From the NCBI GenBank assembly GCA_963714145.1, contig OY970235.1:5952001-6016000 (forward strand): a stretch of 64,000 bases of DNA. The letters are read 5' to 3'. Source of the DNA: JBBWZH01 sp035544115 (GTDB lineage: Bacteria; Actinomycetota; Actinomycetes; Mycobacteriales; CADCTP01). Of the stretch, positions 24,702 through 32,844 are shown one piece after another (positions within the stretch are counted from its first letter, which is position 1; each line of letters starts with the position of its first letter). Made by a program: the position numbers and the translations under genes. Below the pieces are notes generated by a model, which saw only the letters and a program-made list of their open reading frames with translations, had not been told where the DNA came from and searched no databases.

Positions 24702-26144
24702 TCAGCCGGGGCGCAGGACGGCGCGCAGGGCGGCGGGGAGGGCTGCCAGCACGGCGCCGGAACTGGTCGGGGCGTCGCCGGCGGCCAGTCGGCCGGCCAC
24801 GCCATGCAGGTAGGCGGCGGCCGCCACGGCCGCGGCCGGCTCCACCCCGCCGGCCAGCAGCGCGCCGCCCAGACCGGAGAGCACATCGCCGCTGCCGGCG
24901 GTCGCCAGCCAGGCGGTGCCGGTCGGGTTGACGTAGGCGGTGCCGTCCGGGCCGGCCACGACCGTCCGGTTGCCTTTGAGCAGGACGACCGCGCCGAGGT
25001 CGGCGGCGGCGCGGCGGGCGGCGCCGATCCGGTCCGGGCCGACCGCGCCGGCGACCCGGGCGAACTCGCGGTCGTGCGGGGTGAGCACGGTCGGGGCGGT
25101 CCGCCGCCGCAGCGCGTCCGGCCGGCCGGCCAGCAGCGTGATGCCGTCCGCGTCGACCAGCACCGGGACGTCGCTGGCCAGTACATCGGTGAGCAGCGCG
25201 GCGGCGGCGCCGTCGGTGCCCAGCCCCGGCCCGGCCACCCAGGCCTGCACCCGGCCGGCCTCGCTCGGCGGGCCGGCCGCGATCACCACCTCCGGCCAGC
25301 GGGCCCGCACCGCGTCGGCGGCGCTGCCGACGTAGCGCACCATCCCGGCGCCGCCGTGCACGGCGGCGCCGGCGCTGAGCACCGCCGCCCCGGTGTACTG
25401 GGCCGAGCCGGCGACCACGCCGACCACGCCGCGGGTGTACTTGTCCGAACCGGCGCCGGGGCGGGGCAGCAGCGCGGCCACGTCGGCCCGCTCCAGCACC
25501 CGGACGGTGGCCGGCGGCAGGTACGGCCCGAGCCCGATGTCGACCAGCCGCACCTCGCCGGCCCGGTCGGCGCCGGCACCCACCAGCAGCCCTGGCTTGA
25601 GGCAGCCGAACGTGACGGTCAGGTTGGCGCTGAACGCGGCGCCGGGCACCGCGCCGGTGTCCGCGTCGACGCCGCTGGGCAGATCCACCGCGACCCGGAG
25701 GCCGGCCGCGCCGGCCGCCTCGGCCAACTCCGCCGCGTCCGGCCGCAGCCCGCCGCTGCCACCGATCCCGACGATCCCGTCCAGCACCAGGTCCGCGCCC
25801 CGGACCAGCGGCACCGCCGCCGGCCCGGCCGCGGCGCCGGCTCGACCGCCGGCGCGGCGCAGCGCGGCGAGGCCCCCGGCGTGGGCCCGGTCCGGGCGGA
25901 GCAGGACGGCGCTGACCCGGGCGCCGCGGGCGGCCAGCCGGGCCCCGGCGTAGAGCGCGTCCCCGCCGTTGTTGCCGGCGCCGACCAGCAGCGCCACCCG
26001 GGCACCGTAGACCCGGTCCAGTAGACGTCCACTGTGGACGGCCAGGCCGGCGGCGGCGCGCTGCATCAGCGCACCCGGCGGCACCAGCGCCAGCAGCGCG
26101 TCCTCAGCGGCCCGGACCTCGGCCACCGGCCAGGCGTACCTCAC
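24702..26144 (-). CDS. nnr: Bifunctional NAD(P)H-hydrate epimerase / ADP-dependent NAD(P)H-hydrate dehydratase
   Basis: This protein of about 480 residues repairs hydrated NAD(P)H. The N-terminal epimerase (YjeF_N) has VALLVGAGNNGGDALYAGARLA and VAVDLPSGVDADTG. The C-terminal ribokinase-like dehydratase has KYTRGVVGVVAGSAQYTGAAVL, DADGITLLAG, LTPHDREFARV and TAGSGDVLSG. The GTG at 26144 gives the common N-terminus MRYAWPVAEVRAAE; in-frame ATGs at 26159 and 26186 would add 5 or 14 residues. It heads the nnr-alr-hydrolase-udg-tsaE series. Confidence 0.93.
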   Translation of the reverse strand: MRYAWPVAEVRAAEDALLALVPPGALMQRAAAGLAVHSGRLLDRVYGARVALLVGAGNNGGDALYAGARLAARGARVSAVLLRPDRAHAGGLAALRRAGGRAGAAAGPAAVPLVRGADLVLDGIVGIGGSGGLRPDAAELAEAAGAAGLRVAVDLPSGVDADTGAVPGAAFSANLTVTFGCLKPGLLVGAGADRAGEVRLVDIGLGPYLPPATVRVLERADVAALLPRPGAGSDKYTRGVVGVVAGSAQYTGAAVLSAGAAVHGGAGMVRYVGSAADAVRARWPEVVIAAGPPSEAGRVQAWVAGPGLGTDGAAAALLTDVLASDVPVLVDADGITLLAGRPDALRRRTAPTVLTPHDREFARVAGAVGPDRIGAARRAAADLGAVVLLKGNRTVVAGPDGTAYVNPTGTAWLATAGSGDVLSGLGGALLAGGVEPAAAVAAAAYLHGVAGRLAAGDAPTSSGAVLAALPAALRAVLRPG

Positions 26145-26233
26145 CGGGAACCCACCCATGCGTCGACCATCCACCCACCCTCCCATGGTCGCCCGGGCCG
26201 GAACCGGGCCGCTGGAAGGGGCCGGCCCGGCGG

Positions 26234-27439
26234 TCAGCAGAGCGGGACCTGCCAGATCAGCCGGCGGCCGGCGGCCGGGTCCGCGGCCACGGTCAGCTCA
26301 CCGCCGAACCCGGCGGCCTGGTCGGACAGGTCACGCAGCCAGTCGCCGGTCGGGCTGTCCTCGACGTCGTCACAGACGGTGACCGCGAGCGTGTCGCTGG
26401 CCACCACGGTGACGGCGACCGTGCTCGCGCCGCGCCGGACCACGTCCGAGACCGCCTCCCGGACGATCTCCACCGCGCCGTCCGCGATCTCCGGCGGGAC
26501 CAGCGCGTCCAGCGGGCCGTCCAGGCGCACGCTCGGGTTCACCGTGGTGCAGGCGGTGGCCTCCTCGACCGCGGCGAGCAGCCGCTGCCGCAGCTCCGGA
26601 TGATCCTCGTCGGCGGACGCCTGCAGCGAGTGGATGGTCTCCCGGGTCTGCTTGATGGTGGCGTCCAGTTCGTGCGCGGCGTGGTCGAGCCTGGCCCGCA
26701 GGTCGGCCGACTCCAGCCGCCGGCTGACGGTCTCCAGCAGCATGCCGATCGCGAACAGCCGCTGGATCAGGTTGTCCTGCAGGTCGACCGCGATCCGCTC
26801 GCGGTCCTCCAGCCGGGCCAGCCGGCGCTCGGTCCGCTGGCTCTCGGCCAGGTGCAGGGCGAGCGCGGCCTGCACCGCGAAACTCTCGGTGACCGCGGCC
26901 GACTCGGCCGAGAAGGTGGCGCCGCCGGCCACCCGGGTCACCATCAGCGCGCCCAGGGTGGCGCCCTTGCTGGCCAGCGGCACCGCCACCGCCGGGCCGA
27001 ACGCGGCGCCGGCCAGGGCGGCCGGCGGCGAGGACCGGAACAGGTCGTCCACCTGCATGCTGACGCCGTCCCGGAAGGCCAGCCCGCAGACCGAGCCGGC
27101 CACCGGTACCCGGGTGCCGAGCAGGGACTCCGGCTGCAGTTCGTCGGCGGCGCTGATCGCGGCCACCACCAGCGAGCTCTGCCCGCTGCCGCGCTCGGGC
27201 ACCAGCAGCAGCGCGCAGTCCGCGCCGGCCAGTTCCCGGGCCCGCATGGCGATCATCGGCAGCACCCGCTCGGACGCGCCACCGGCCAGCAACGCGGTGG
27301 TGATCTCACCGGCGGCGACCAGCCAGCGCTCCCGCCGCCCGATCTCCTCGCGCAGCATCTGCTCGCGCAGCGTGGCTACCGGGCTCTCGCCCTGGGACGG
27401 CAGGTTCACCGCGTCGCCGGTGCGCTGGCCGTCGATCAT
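26234..27439 (-). CDS. GAF-domain pseudo-histidine kinase (DevS-like, catalytic motifs lost)
   Basis: This 401-residue cytosolic protein is laid out like the second half of DevS/DosS. One GAF domain (about 41-200) is followed by an HisKA_3-like helix and an HATPase-like domain. The phospho-acceptor position reads VDLQDNLIQRLFAIG, so His is Gln221. The N-box is REAVSDVVRRGA (Asn replaced by Asp332), and the G-box DxGxG is CDDVEDSPTGD. Phosphotransfer and ATP binding are therefore unlikely. The frame is intact and codon use is normal, so it seems maintained, perhaps as a sensory partner or inhibitor. It is divergent from the DevR-like regulator. Confidence 0.88.
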   Translation of the reverse strand: MIDGQRTGDAVNLPSQGESPVATLREQMLREEIGRRERWLVAAGEITTALLAGGASERVLPMIAMRARELAGADCALLLVPERGSGQSSLVVAAISAADELQPESLLGTRVPVAGSVCGLAFRDGVSMQVDDLFRSSPPAALAGAAFGPAVAVPLASKGATLGALMVTRVAGGATFSAESAAVTESFAVQAALALHLAESQRTERRLARLEDRERIAVDLQDNLIQRLFAIGMLLETVSRRLESADLRARLDHAAHELDATIKQTRETIHSLQASADEDHPELRQRLLAAVEEATACTTVNPSVRLDGPLDALVPPEIADGAVEIVREAVSDVVRRGASTVAVTVVASDTLAVTVCDDVEDSPTGDWLRDLSDQAAGFGGELTVAADPAAGRRLIWQVPLC

Positions 27440-27444
27440 CGCTC

Positions 27445-27467
27445 CATCCGTTCAGCTGAACTGGATG
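27445..27467. promoter_or_regulatory. Palindromic operator candidate between pseudokinase and regulator genes
   Basis: The core GTTCAGCTGAAC (27450-27461) is a perfect 12-base palindrome. It is framed by CATCC on the left and GGATG on the right, giving a 23-base near-palindrome with one extra base. It sits five bases upstream of the pseudokinase start and in the divergent promoter region of the response regulator. Confidence 0.5.
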
Positions 27468-27534
27468 CCTGATCCGGGCGGCCAAGCCCGCCGCGCCGTG
27501 GCACTGATGGCCTCTTCACAGAGAGTAGCAACTA

Positions 27535-28239
27535 ATGAACAATGCGTGCATGACAAGTGAGGGCAGCGGCGGACCGCCGGGCGGATCTCCGGGTGGGTCC
27601 ACCCCGATTCGGGTCTTTCTCCTGGACGACCACGAGTTGGTCCGCCGCGGCCTGCACGATCTGCTCAGCGGCGAGTCGGACATCGAGGTCGTCGGCGAGG
27701 CCGGGCTGGCGGCCGAGGCGCTGCGCCGGATCCCGGCGCTGCTGCCGGACGTGGCCATCCTGGACGCCCGGCTCCCGGACGGGCACGGCGTGGACGTCTG
27801 CCGGGACATCCGGTCCAGCCACCCGGAGGTGGCCTGCCTGATGTTCACCTCGTACGACGACGACGAGGCACTGCTGGCCGCGATCATGGCCGGAGCATCC
27901 GGATACGTGCTCAAGCAGATCCGCGGCACCGACTTCGTGGACGCGGTCCGCCGGGTCGCCGCCGGCCAGTCGCTGCTCGACCCCGCCGTCACCCGGACCG
28001 TGCTGGCCCGGGTCCGGCAGACCGAGCACCGCGAGGACGACCCGCTGGCCGCGCTGACCGAGCAGGAGCGCAAGGTGCTGGAGCTGATCGCCGAGGGCCT
28101 GACCAACCGGCAGATCGGTGAGCGGCTGTTCCTGGCCGAGAAGACGGTCAAGAAGTACGTCTCCAGCCTGCTGGCCAAGCTCGGCCTGCAGCGCCGGGCC
28201 CAGGCCGTCGCCTACGCGGCCAGCGTCACCCGCCGCTGA
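27535..28239 (+). CDS. DevR/DosR-type response regulator
   Basis: This 234-residue NarL-family regulator resembles mycobacterial DevR/DosR. The receiver has Asp31-Asp32, phospho-acceptor Asp77 (VAILDARLPDGHG), Thr105 and Lys127 (GYVLKQI). The linker is followed by the helix-turn-helix LTEQERKVLELIAEGLTNRQIGERLFLAEKTVKKYVSSLLAKLGL. All phosphorylation residues are present. A 20-residue Gly/Ser-rich leader precedes the domain; an ATG at 27550 is an alternative start. It lies between two GAF kinases, one intact, one degenerate. Control of hypoxia or redox genes is inferred from family only. Confidence 0.9.
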   Translation: MNNACMTSEGSGGPPGGSPGGSTPIRVFLLDDHELVRRGLHDLLSGESDIEVVGEAGLAAEALRRIPALLPDVAILDARLPDGHGVDVCRDIRSSHPEVACLMFTSYDDDEALLAAIMAGASGYVLKQIRGTDFVDAVRRVAAGQSLLDPAVTRTVLARVRQTEHREDDPLAALTEQERKVLELIAEGLTNRQIGERLFLAEKTVKKYVSSLLAKLGLQRRAQAVAYAASVTRR

Positions 28240-28293
28240 CCGCGGCCCGCCCGCGGTCCACAGCCCGCCCGCGGTCCGCGGTCCGCCTGCGGT

Positions 28294-28311
28294 CCACGGC
28301 CCGGGCCGTGG
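28294..28311. terminator. Palindromic hairpin between convergent regulator and kinase genes
   Basis: CCACGGCCCGGGCCGTGG is a perfect 18-base palindrome between the stop codon of the response regulator and that of the convergent kinase. It is flanked by two copies of GCCCGCCCGCGGTCC. It could stop transcription from both sides; no U-run is present. Confidence 0.45.
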
Positions 28312-28331
28312 CGGCCCGGGCGGGCCGGCGG

Positions 28332-30125
28332 TCACCGCGATGCCAGCGGCACTTCCCAGGTCAGTACCGTTCCGCCGGCCGGGCCCGGGCCGATCTTCAT
28401 CAGCCCGCCGAGCTCCTCGGCCCGCCGGGCGATGTTCGCCAGCCCGCCGCGGCGCAGCACGGCCGGGTCGACCCCGATCCCGTTGTCGGAGACCTCCAGC
28501 AGCAGCCCGGTGCCGTCGGTGCGGGCCTGCACCTCGACCTCGCTGGCCTGCGCATGCCGGGTGATGTTGGTCAGCGCCTCGCGCAGCACGGCGGCGAGGT
28601 GGTCGGCGATCGGGTCCGGCACCACGGTGTCCAGCGGGCCGTCCAGGCGGACCTGGGGTTCGGTGCCGAGCAGGCCGGCCGCCGTGGTGCACAGGCTGAG
28701 CAGCCGGGCCCGCAGCCCGTCCCGGCCGACCAGCGGGGAGCGCAGCGAGAAGATGCTGCGCCGGATCTCGGTGACGGTCCGGTCCAGGTCGTCCACGGTG
28801 CGTTCGAGCTTGCTGACCAGCTCCGGCGAGTCGAGGGTGCGGGTGACCGCCTGCAGGCTGAGCCCGGCCACGAACAGCCGCTGGATGACGACGTCGTGCA
28901 GGTCGCGGGCGATCCGGTCCCGGTCCTCGAGCACCGCCAGCCACTCCCGGTCCCGGTGCGCCCGGGCGAATTCGACCGCGAGCGCGGCGTGCCCGGCGAA
29001 CATCGAGGCCATCGCCAGGTCGGTGTCACCGAACCCGGGCCGGCCAGCCAGCCGGGTCACCAGCAGGACGCCCAGCGGCCGGTTGCCGGCGGCGAACGGG
29101 ACCAGCATGGACGGCCCGTCCAGCCCGGCGGAACCGGCCAGCCCGGCGGAACCGATCCCCGGTTCGACCGCGGACCGGGGCGGCAGGCCGGCCACCGGGC
29201 CGGCCGCGGGCGAGCCGGCGGACAGCTCGACCGCCGGCGGGGTCAGCCCGGGGGCGGGCGGCGGTGCGCCGACCAGCAGCCGCGGTTCGCCGGTGCGCTG
29301 TACCTCGCTGATGTGGTCGGCGAACTCGGACACCGCGAGGTTGCCCAGCCGGTGCCCGTTGTCGCCGGCCGCGGCCGGGACGGCCAGCTCGCCGGACAGC
29401 ACCGCCGGGGCCAGGATCGCGGCCACGTCGGCGTCGGCCACGTCCCGGGCCCGGTAGGCGACCAGCTCCAGCACCCGCTCGGACGAGTCGCTGGCCAGCA
29501 GCGTGGCCACCACGTCGGCGGACGCCTCCAGCCAGCGCTGCCGGGTCTGCGCCTCGTGCCGCAGCGCCGCGGTGGAGATCACCACGCCGGTGGCCGCGCT
29601 GATCGGCATCAGCGCGGCCTCGTCCTCGGCGGTGAACCCGACGCCGGGCCGGGAGAACAGGAGCAGGCCGCCGTACAGGTCGCCGTCGGCGACGATCGGC
29701 GTGGCCAGCAGGCCGGTGCCGGCCGGCACCCCGGCCGGCAGGTCGGCCCGCCGCGGGTGGTCGTGCAGGTCGCCGAGCCGCAACAGGCCGCCGATGCCGA
29801 GCAGCCCACTCGGGTCACGCAGCACCTCGGTCAGCCCGGGCGGTGGCGGGTCCTCCGCGACCCCGGACCGGACCAGGGCCGGCACGCTGCCCCGGCTGGC
29901 CGGGGTGGCGGCGAACACGGCATACCGGGCGCCGGTGACGTCCCGGGCGACCTCGGTGATCCGGCGCAGCGCGGCCGGCAGGCCGACGCCGGCGCCCAGC
30001 GCGATCAGCGCGTCGAACAGGTCCAGCAGCTGCCGGGCGCCGGCCGGTGGCTGGTGCCCGGAGTCGACCCGTACCTCCCGGGGCCGCCTGGGCATGGATT
30101 CCCGCTCGCCTGCTGGCTCGGTCAT
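28332..30125 (-). CDS. DevS/DosS-type sensor histidine kinase with two GAF domains
   Basis: This 597-residue soluble kinase has GAF1 (about 30-185), GAF2 (about 195-385), HisKA_3 with phospho-acceptor His410 (RIARDLHDVVIQRLF), and HATPase with N-box REALTNITRHAQ and G-box SDNGIGVD. It therefore looks active and is the likely phosphodonor for the adjacent DevR-like regulator. In GAF1 the segment aligned by eye with the haem-ligand region of mycobacterial DosS reads DLPAGVPAGTGLLATPI, apparently without the proximal His, so the signal may differ. Residues 285-345 form a Pro/Gly-rich insertion in GAF2. The ATG at 30125 is preceded by GGAGG. Confidence 0.88.
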   Translation of the reverse strand: MTEPAGERESMPRRPREVRVDSGHQPPAGARQLLDLFDALIALGAGVGLPAALRRITEVARDVTGARYAVFAATPASRGSVPALVRSGVAEDPPPPGLTEVLRDPSGLLGIGGLLRLGDLHDHPRRADLPAGVPAGTGLLATPIVADGDLYGGLLLFSRPGVGFTAEDEAALMPISAATGVVISTAALRHEAQTRQRWLEASADVVATLLASDSSERVLELVAYRARDVADADVAAILAPAVLSGELAVPAAAGDNGHRLGNLAVSEFADHISEVQRTGEPRLLVGAPPPAPGLTPPAVELSAGSPAAGPVAGLPPRSAVEPGIGSAGLAGSAGLDGPSMLVPFAAGNRPLGVLLVTRLAGRPGFGDTDLAMASMFAGHAALAVEFARAHRDREWLAVLEDRDRIARDLHDVVIQRLFVAGLSLQAVTRTLDSPELVSKLERTVDDLDRTVTEIRRSIFSLRSPLVGRDGLRARLLSLCTTAAGLLGTEPQVRLDGPLDTVVPDPIADHLAAVLREALTNITRHAQASEVEVQARTDGTGLLLEVSDNGIGVDPAVLRRGGLANIARRAEELGGLMKIGPGPAGGTVLTWEVPLASR

Positions 30126-30303
30126 GACCGCGGCCTCCACACCCGTCTGCTCACTATAGGTTGTCTAGCTTTACGGAGAGTAGTCACACCGGTCAGCCAC
30201 CGCCAGCGGCAGACCCGGCTGGACCCTCCGGTTCGCCGCGGTCGGGCGGCCGGTCCGCAGGGCCGGCCAACCGGCCCGGGACGTTCGGAGGTCCGGTCGG
30301 CGG

Positions 30304-31095
30304 TCAGCCCCGGCCGCAGGAGTTGGACCGGGGCCGCGGACCGACGCCGAGCAGCGCGTGCAGGGTCGGACGCAGGCCGGGCACCGCGCCGCTGAGCTGG
30401 CGCAGCCGCGGGTAGCCGCGCACCGTCTTCAGGCTGAACGTGCGCGGGTTGTCGGTGGCGTTCACGTCCACCCGGGGTACCGCGTACCGGCCGGCGCTGT
30501 GATAGGTGGCGAACGCGACCCGCATCCCGGCGGCGGCCACCGCGGCCCGGGCCGGCTCGTCGTGCACCCCGCACGGGTAGGCGTACGCCGACGGCCGCTC
30601 GCCCAGTTCGGCCAGCATCCGGTCGGCGGCCAGCCCGGTCTGCCGGCGCAGCTCGGCCGGGGGCAGGCCGGCCAGCACCGTGTGGTCCATCCCGTGCAGG
30701 CCGATGTCCAGCCCGCCGACCCGCAGCGCCACCGCCTCGGCCCGGGTGACCAGCGGCTCGTCCGGCAGATCCGGCATCCAGCGGGACCGGTCGCCGAGCA
30801 GCCCGGCACACAGGAACACGGTCGCCGGCACGCCCAGCTCGCGCAGCAGCGGCAGCGCCACGTCGTGCACCGACCGGTAGCCGTCATCGAAGGTGACCAG
30901 GAAGCGGCGGCCCGGACCGGACCGGTCGGCCAGGTATTCGGCCAGCCGCAGCGGCTGCCAGCCGCGGTCCAGCAGCCAGCGCAACTGGGCCCGCAACGCC
31001 CCGGCCGGGACGAACAGGTTGTACGGGTCCGCCGCGGCCGGGCGGCTACCCACCCCGTGGTACATCAGCACCAGTGGACGGCGGGGCACGATCAC
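30304..31095 (-). CDS. Polysaccharide deacetylase (NodB domain)
   Basis: This 263-residue carbohydrate esterase family 4-type protein has LVLMYHGVG near the start, the catalytic Asp and metal Asp pair FLVTFDDGY (Asp70/71), metal ligands His134 and His138 in GLHGMDHTV, and YAYPCGVHD downstream. No signal peptide is seen, so it may act inside the cell or need another export route. It overlaps the preceding lipoprotein gene by GTGA. The three genes wzz-like, lipoprotein and deacetylase form one operon at the edge of the exopolysaccharide locus. It probably removes acetyl groups from the polymer or a precursor. Confidence 0.9.
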   Translation of the reverse strand: MIVPRRPLVLMYHGVGSRPAAADPYNLFVPAGALRAQLRWLLDRGWQPLRLAEYLADRSGPGRRFLVTFDDGYRSVHDVALPLLRELGVPATVFLCAGLLGDRSRWMPDLPDEPLVTRAEAVALRVGGLDIGLHGMDHTVLAGLPPAELRRQTGLAADRMLAELGERPSAYAYPCGVHDEPARAAVAAAGMRVAFATYHSAGRYAVPRVDVNATDNPRTFSLKTVRGYPRLRQLSGAVPGLRPTLHALLGVGPRPRSNSCGRG

Positions 31096-31916
31096 GTGGC
31101 GGCCGCCCTGGGTACGCCGGACCGGGTGCTCATGTTCGGTGGCGTCGGCCGGTTCTGTGGGGATGGCCGGGGCGTCGCGGACGGCCGGGGCGTAGCGGAT
31201 GGCCGGGGCGTCGCGGACGGCGCCGGCCGGGTCCGGACCCGGTTCGGGTAGCCGGTGTCCAGCCGCGCGCTGACCGCGCCGGTGCCGGCGCCCAGGGTGA
31301 CGGTGCCGCCGGTCGGTACCAGCGTCGTGCCGGGCCCGGACGGCTCCAGGTCGACCTGGATCAGGTAGGTCCGGCCGGTCCAGCCCGGCCGCACCTTCGG
31401 ATCCCGGTCCGCCCCGGTGCCGTAGGTGTACGTCGGGAACCGGCCGGACACGGTGACCGTGCCGTCGGCCTGCCGGACCAGCGTGACCGCCGGCGCGGTC
31501 AGGTCGCCGTACTCCACCGCGCGGCGCTGGCAGCCGGCGTAGTTCGGGCCGACCCGGCGCTGGCACCAGAACACCGCCACCTTGGCGTGCGCCACGGTGC
31601 TCCGGCCGTCCGAGGACGCGCTCATCGACGGGTACGCGATCAACAGCCGGTCGCCGTCCTGGTCCAGCGGCAGCCCGGCGAACCAGGCCTCGAACGACAT
31701 GCCGGCGCTGCCCGGTCGCGGCGCGACGGCGGCCAGTTGCCCGGCCGGGCCGGACGGCGGCGCGGCCGACCAGACCGGCGGGGTGGCCGGCACGCTCGGT
31801 GCCCGGCTCACCGCGGGCGCGCTGCTGGCCAGCTGGTGCGGCGCCGCCGTGCCGGTGCACCCGGCCAGCGCCCCGACCGCGGCCAGCCCGAGCGGGCCCA
31901 GCAGCCGGCGGCTCAT
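31092..31916 (-). CDS. Exopolysaccharide-locus lipoprotein
   Basis: This 274-residue precursor has signal peptide MSRRLLGPLGLAAVGALAGC and lipobox Leu-Ala-Gly-Cys20. A Pro/Ser linker precedes a beta-rich domain with two cysteines (VFWCQRR and YAGCQRR) and a C-terminal tail of SATPRP repeats. The gene is joined by 1-4 base overlaps to the wzz-like gene upstream and the deacetylase downstream. It may be an outer-surface assembly partner; no known family is recognised. Confidence 0.7.
   Translation of the reverse strand: MSRRLLGPLGLAAVGALAGCTGTAAPHQLASSAPAVSRAPSVPATPPVWSAAPPSGPAGQLAAVAPRPGSAGMSFEAWFAGLPLDQDGDRLLIAYPSMSASSDGRSTVAHAKVAVFWCQRRVGPNYAGCQRRAVEYGDLTAPAVTLVRQADGTVTVSGRFPTYTYGTGADRDPKVRPGWTGRTYLIQVDLEPSGPGTTLVPTGGTVTLGAGTGAVSARLDTGYPNRVRTRPAPSATPRPSATPRPSATPRPSPQNRPTPPNMSTRSGVPRAAAT
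31165..31218. repeat. Three 18-bp coding repeats (SATPRP)
   Basis: Three tandem 18-base units of GGCCGGGGCGTCGCGGAC, differing by one or two bases, encode the hexapeptide SATPRP in the lipoprotein tail. Confidence 0.7.
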
Positions 31917-32590
31917 CGGATCGCCACCGTGACGCCGTCCGACAGCACCTCGCCGGGTCGGGTCAGGCCGGCCAGCGCGGTCCACACCAGCAGGCCGGCC
32001 AGCAGCGCGGCGAGCACCGCGACGGACCGCAGCAGCAGCCGCGGCGGCCGCAGCTCGGCGGTGGCCGGCACCGCGGCCGCGGTCTGCTCGCCCTGCACCA
32101 GCCGGTCCGACTGGGCGGCCCGGACCAGCTCGCCGGCCACCGCGTTGGCCGCCTCGACGGCGTCGGACCGGTCCGGCAGCGTGACGGTCACCGCCACGTT
32201 GCCGGTCCCGGCGCCGAGTACCGCCGTAGTGGCATCGGTGAGCAGCCCGACCGGAGCACCGACCCGGCTGCCGGCGGCGGCCAGCGTGACCGGCGAGGTG
32301 GCCACCACCACGTACTTCTGGCCGACCAGTTGGACGGTGTCCGCCGAGGCCAGCGAGTTGGGCCGGGGAACGAACGAGACCACGCTGGTGGCCGCGTACC
32401 GCTGTGGCAGCAACTGGGCCGCGACCAGCGCGCCGACCCCGACCAGCAGCGTTGCCGCCAGCGCCGCCAGCAGCCGGCGGCGGCGCAGCACGCCGTGCCG
32501 GTAGGCCGGGCTGGCCAGCGAGATCGGCACCCTGTTCCGCCGTCGCCGCCCCGCCGACCGCCGGCGCCAGCGACCGATGCCGCGCACCAT
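31913..32590 (-). CDS. Wzz-like chain-length/export membrane protein
   Basis: This 225-residue protein has a basic N-terminus (RRRSAGRRRRNR), two membrane helices (about 39-60 and 185-209) and an extracytoplasmic part between them containing the Wzz-type segment YAATSVVSFVPRPNSLAS. It resembles the CapA/YveK type without a kinase domain. It starts the operon with the lipoprotein and deacetylase and is divergent from the glycosidase gene. The separate Wzz-kinase fusion at 55984 is probably its functional counterpart in the second half of the locus. Confidence 0.75.
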   Translation of the reverse strand: MVRGIGRWRRRSAGRRRRNRVPISLASPAYRHGVLRRRRLLAALAATLLVGVGALVAAQLLPQRYAATSVVSFVPRPNSLASADTVQLVGQKYVVVATSPVTLAAAGSRVGAPVGLLTDATTAVLGAGTGNVAVTVTLPDRSDAVEAANAVAGELVRAAQSDRLVQGEQTAAAVPATAELRPPRLLLRSVAVLAALLAGLLVWTALAGLTRPGEVLSDGVTVAIR

Positions 32591-32844
32591 GGCCCACCCC
32601 CGTCCCTTGCACTCGTCACTTTTTGAAGTTACTCGCTTACACAACGTAGAGGTCTGGTGCTCCGGGCCTAGCCCGATGTCCGGTCCCGTCCGGCTGGCGA
32701 CCACTGGGCGGCTGGTTTGGCGCCCTTCGTACGGCTCCGCTGGATCCACTGGTCTTGGCCGGGCGCCGCCCCCGGACCGAACCAAGAGGGCGAGGGACAG
32801 GCGGTTGCCGGTTCCCACCGGGGTCGAGGTACGGGGGTCGGCAG

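Noticed and set aside
27522..27534. AGAGTA seven bases before the regulator ATG as a leaderless -10 element
   Set aside because: On the plus strand it does not fit TANNNT. The complement (TACTCT) fits only for transcription towards the pseudokinase.
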